A stretch of 64,000 bases of DNA. It comes from Lachnospiraceae bacterium. GTDB taxonomy: Bacteria > Bacillota > Clostridia > Lachnospirales > Lachnospiraceae. The stretch is from positions 51,537 through 115,536 of the forward strand of contig SVEY01000007.1 of the NCBI GenBank assembly GCA_015057165.1, in the 5' to 3' direction. Every line of letters begins with the position of its first letter. Position 1 is the first letter of the stretch. Under the pieces are notes generated by a model, which was not told the origin of the DNA, did no database searches, and saw only the letters and a list, made by a program, of their open reading frames with translations. Positions 63,716 to 64,000 of the stretch are shown here, piece by piece. A program made the position numbers and the translations under genes.

Positions 63716-64000
63716 TTAGATTAAACGTCTTATAGCAATTATAGGTTTGCAGTTAACTGCTCTTCCACTAGTTATTCCAGCTCTTGAACTCTGAGCTTCA
63801 ACAATTCCTCCACTTCCATCATATATTCCCACATGACCAGAATATACAACAACGTCACCAGCTTGCATATTCTCATAGCTTACTTCCTGACCTACTGTAG
63901 CAAATCCATCAGATGTTAATCTTCCATAATCAACACCGAAATGCTGGAATACTCTATATACAAATCCAGAACAATCACATCCTTCTGTTAGTGAAGTTCC
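63716..64000 (-). CDS. NlpC/P60 family hydrolase, C-terminal part (runs off the window)
   Basis: The minus-strand frame, entering from the window edge, reads GTSLTEGCDCSGFVYRVFQH with the catalytic Cys (CSGF), then GDVVVYSGHVGIYDG with the catalytic His, and ends KPIIAIRRLI at the stop 63716-63718. NlpC/P60 peptidases cut the stem peptides of peptidoglycan. The N-terminal part, probably a signal and wall-binding repeats, lies beyond the edge. It was not in the ORF track. Confidence 0.88.
   Translation of the reverse strand, partial: GTSLTEGCDCSGFVYRVFQHFGVDYGRLTSDGFATVGQEVSYENMQAGDVVVYSGHVGIYDGSGGIVEAQSSRAGITSGRAVNCKPIIAIRRLI

Overview
The window reads as a chromosomal segment of a low-GC, Gram-positive, strictly anaerobic type Clostridia, most like a Lachnospiraceae member. 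The reasons are the AT-rich codon use, strong Shine-Dalgarno sites, the S10-spc-alpha ribosomal gene order, a KOW-domain RNA-binding gene beside infA, four-cysteine Adk and S14 proteins, and EcfA1/EcfA2/EcfT vitamin transporter genes. This assignment is inference from gene content; I saw no rRNA or tRNA gene and no CRISPR array.

Layout. 1-5 kb is accessory DNA: a 5'-partial membrane gene, a partnerless MazF/PemK-like protein, a short promoter-hairpin transcript, a decayed scpA fragment, two unknown genes, a three-gene pilin-like set, and a REP-associated tyrosine transposase between inverted REP palindromes. 5-13 kb holds an iron alcohol dehydrogenase, a membrane metallophosphoesterase, a DUF975/CmpB fusion protein and a receiver-Hpt-hybrid kinase operon. 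13-19.5 kb is a minus-strand operon (AIR-synthase-like, Lrp, aminotransferase, trmL, ecfA1, ecfA2, ecfT) followed by truA. 19.6-27.8 kb has a VanW protein, a WYL regulator, DegV, an sce7726 nuclease-like protein, a second DUF975 protein, a CPA2 antiporter and glutamate racemase.

27.9-43.9 kb is the ribosomal super-operon on the minus strand, from an S10 promoter and long leader through rpsJ...secY-adk-KOW-infA to rpmJ-rpsM-rpsK-rpsD-rpoA-rplQ. It is subdivided by a terminator after adk and a terminator overlapping a promoter before rpmJ, and it carries a cluster of palindromes inserted between rpsH and rplF. 44-51 kb has a lipoprotein, a GGDEF remnant, a PAP2 phosphatase, a lipoprotein-type MTA/SAH nucleosidase, an EEP-family phosphatase, a GPH symporter and uvrB.

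51.5-58.5 kb is the most coherent accessory system: a cobalamin riboswitch with its own terminator, then a membrane-anchored DUF4430 protein, EcfT, a fused double ATPase, an ECF S component and a sortase-type surface protein that joins a DUF4430-like domain to an alpha/alpha-toroid. DUF4430 and the toroid are the two folds of animal intrinsic factor/transcobalamin, so I read this as a Gram-positive surface-capture and uptake route for B12 or a B12 precursor.

58.5-64 kb contains secA and a methionine aminopeptidase, both carrying SEC-C zinc motifs. Between them, on the opposite strand, lies a roughly 660-nt non-coding transcript with a consensus promoter, several long helices and a strong terminator. 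It is the best candidate here for an undescribed, or at least uncommon, large structured RNA. The window ends in a SurA-N-like lipid-free membrane protein and the 3' part of an NlpC/P60 hydrolase.
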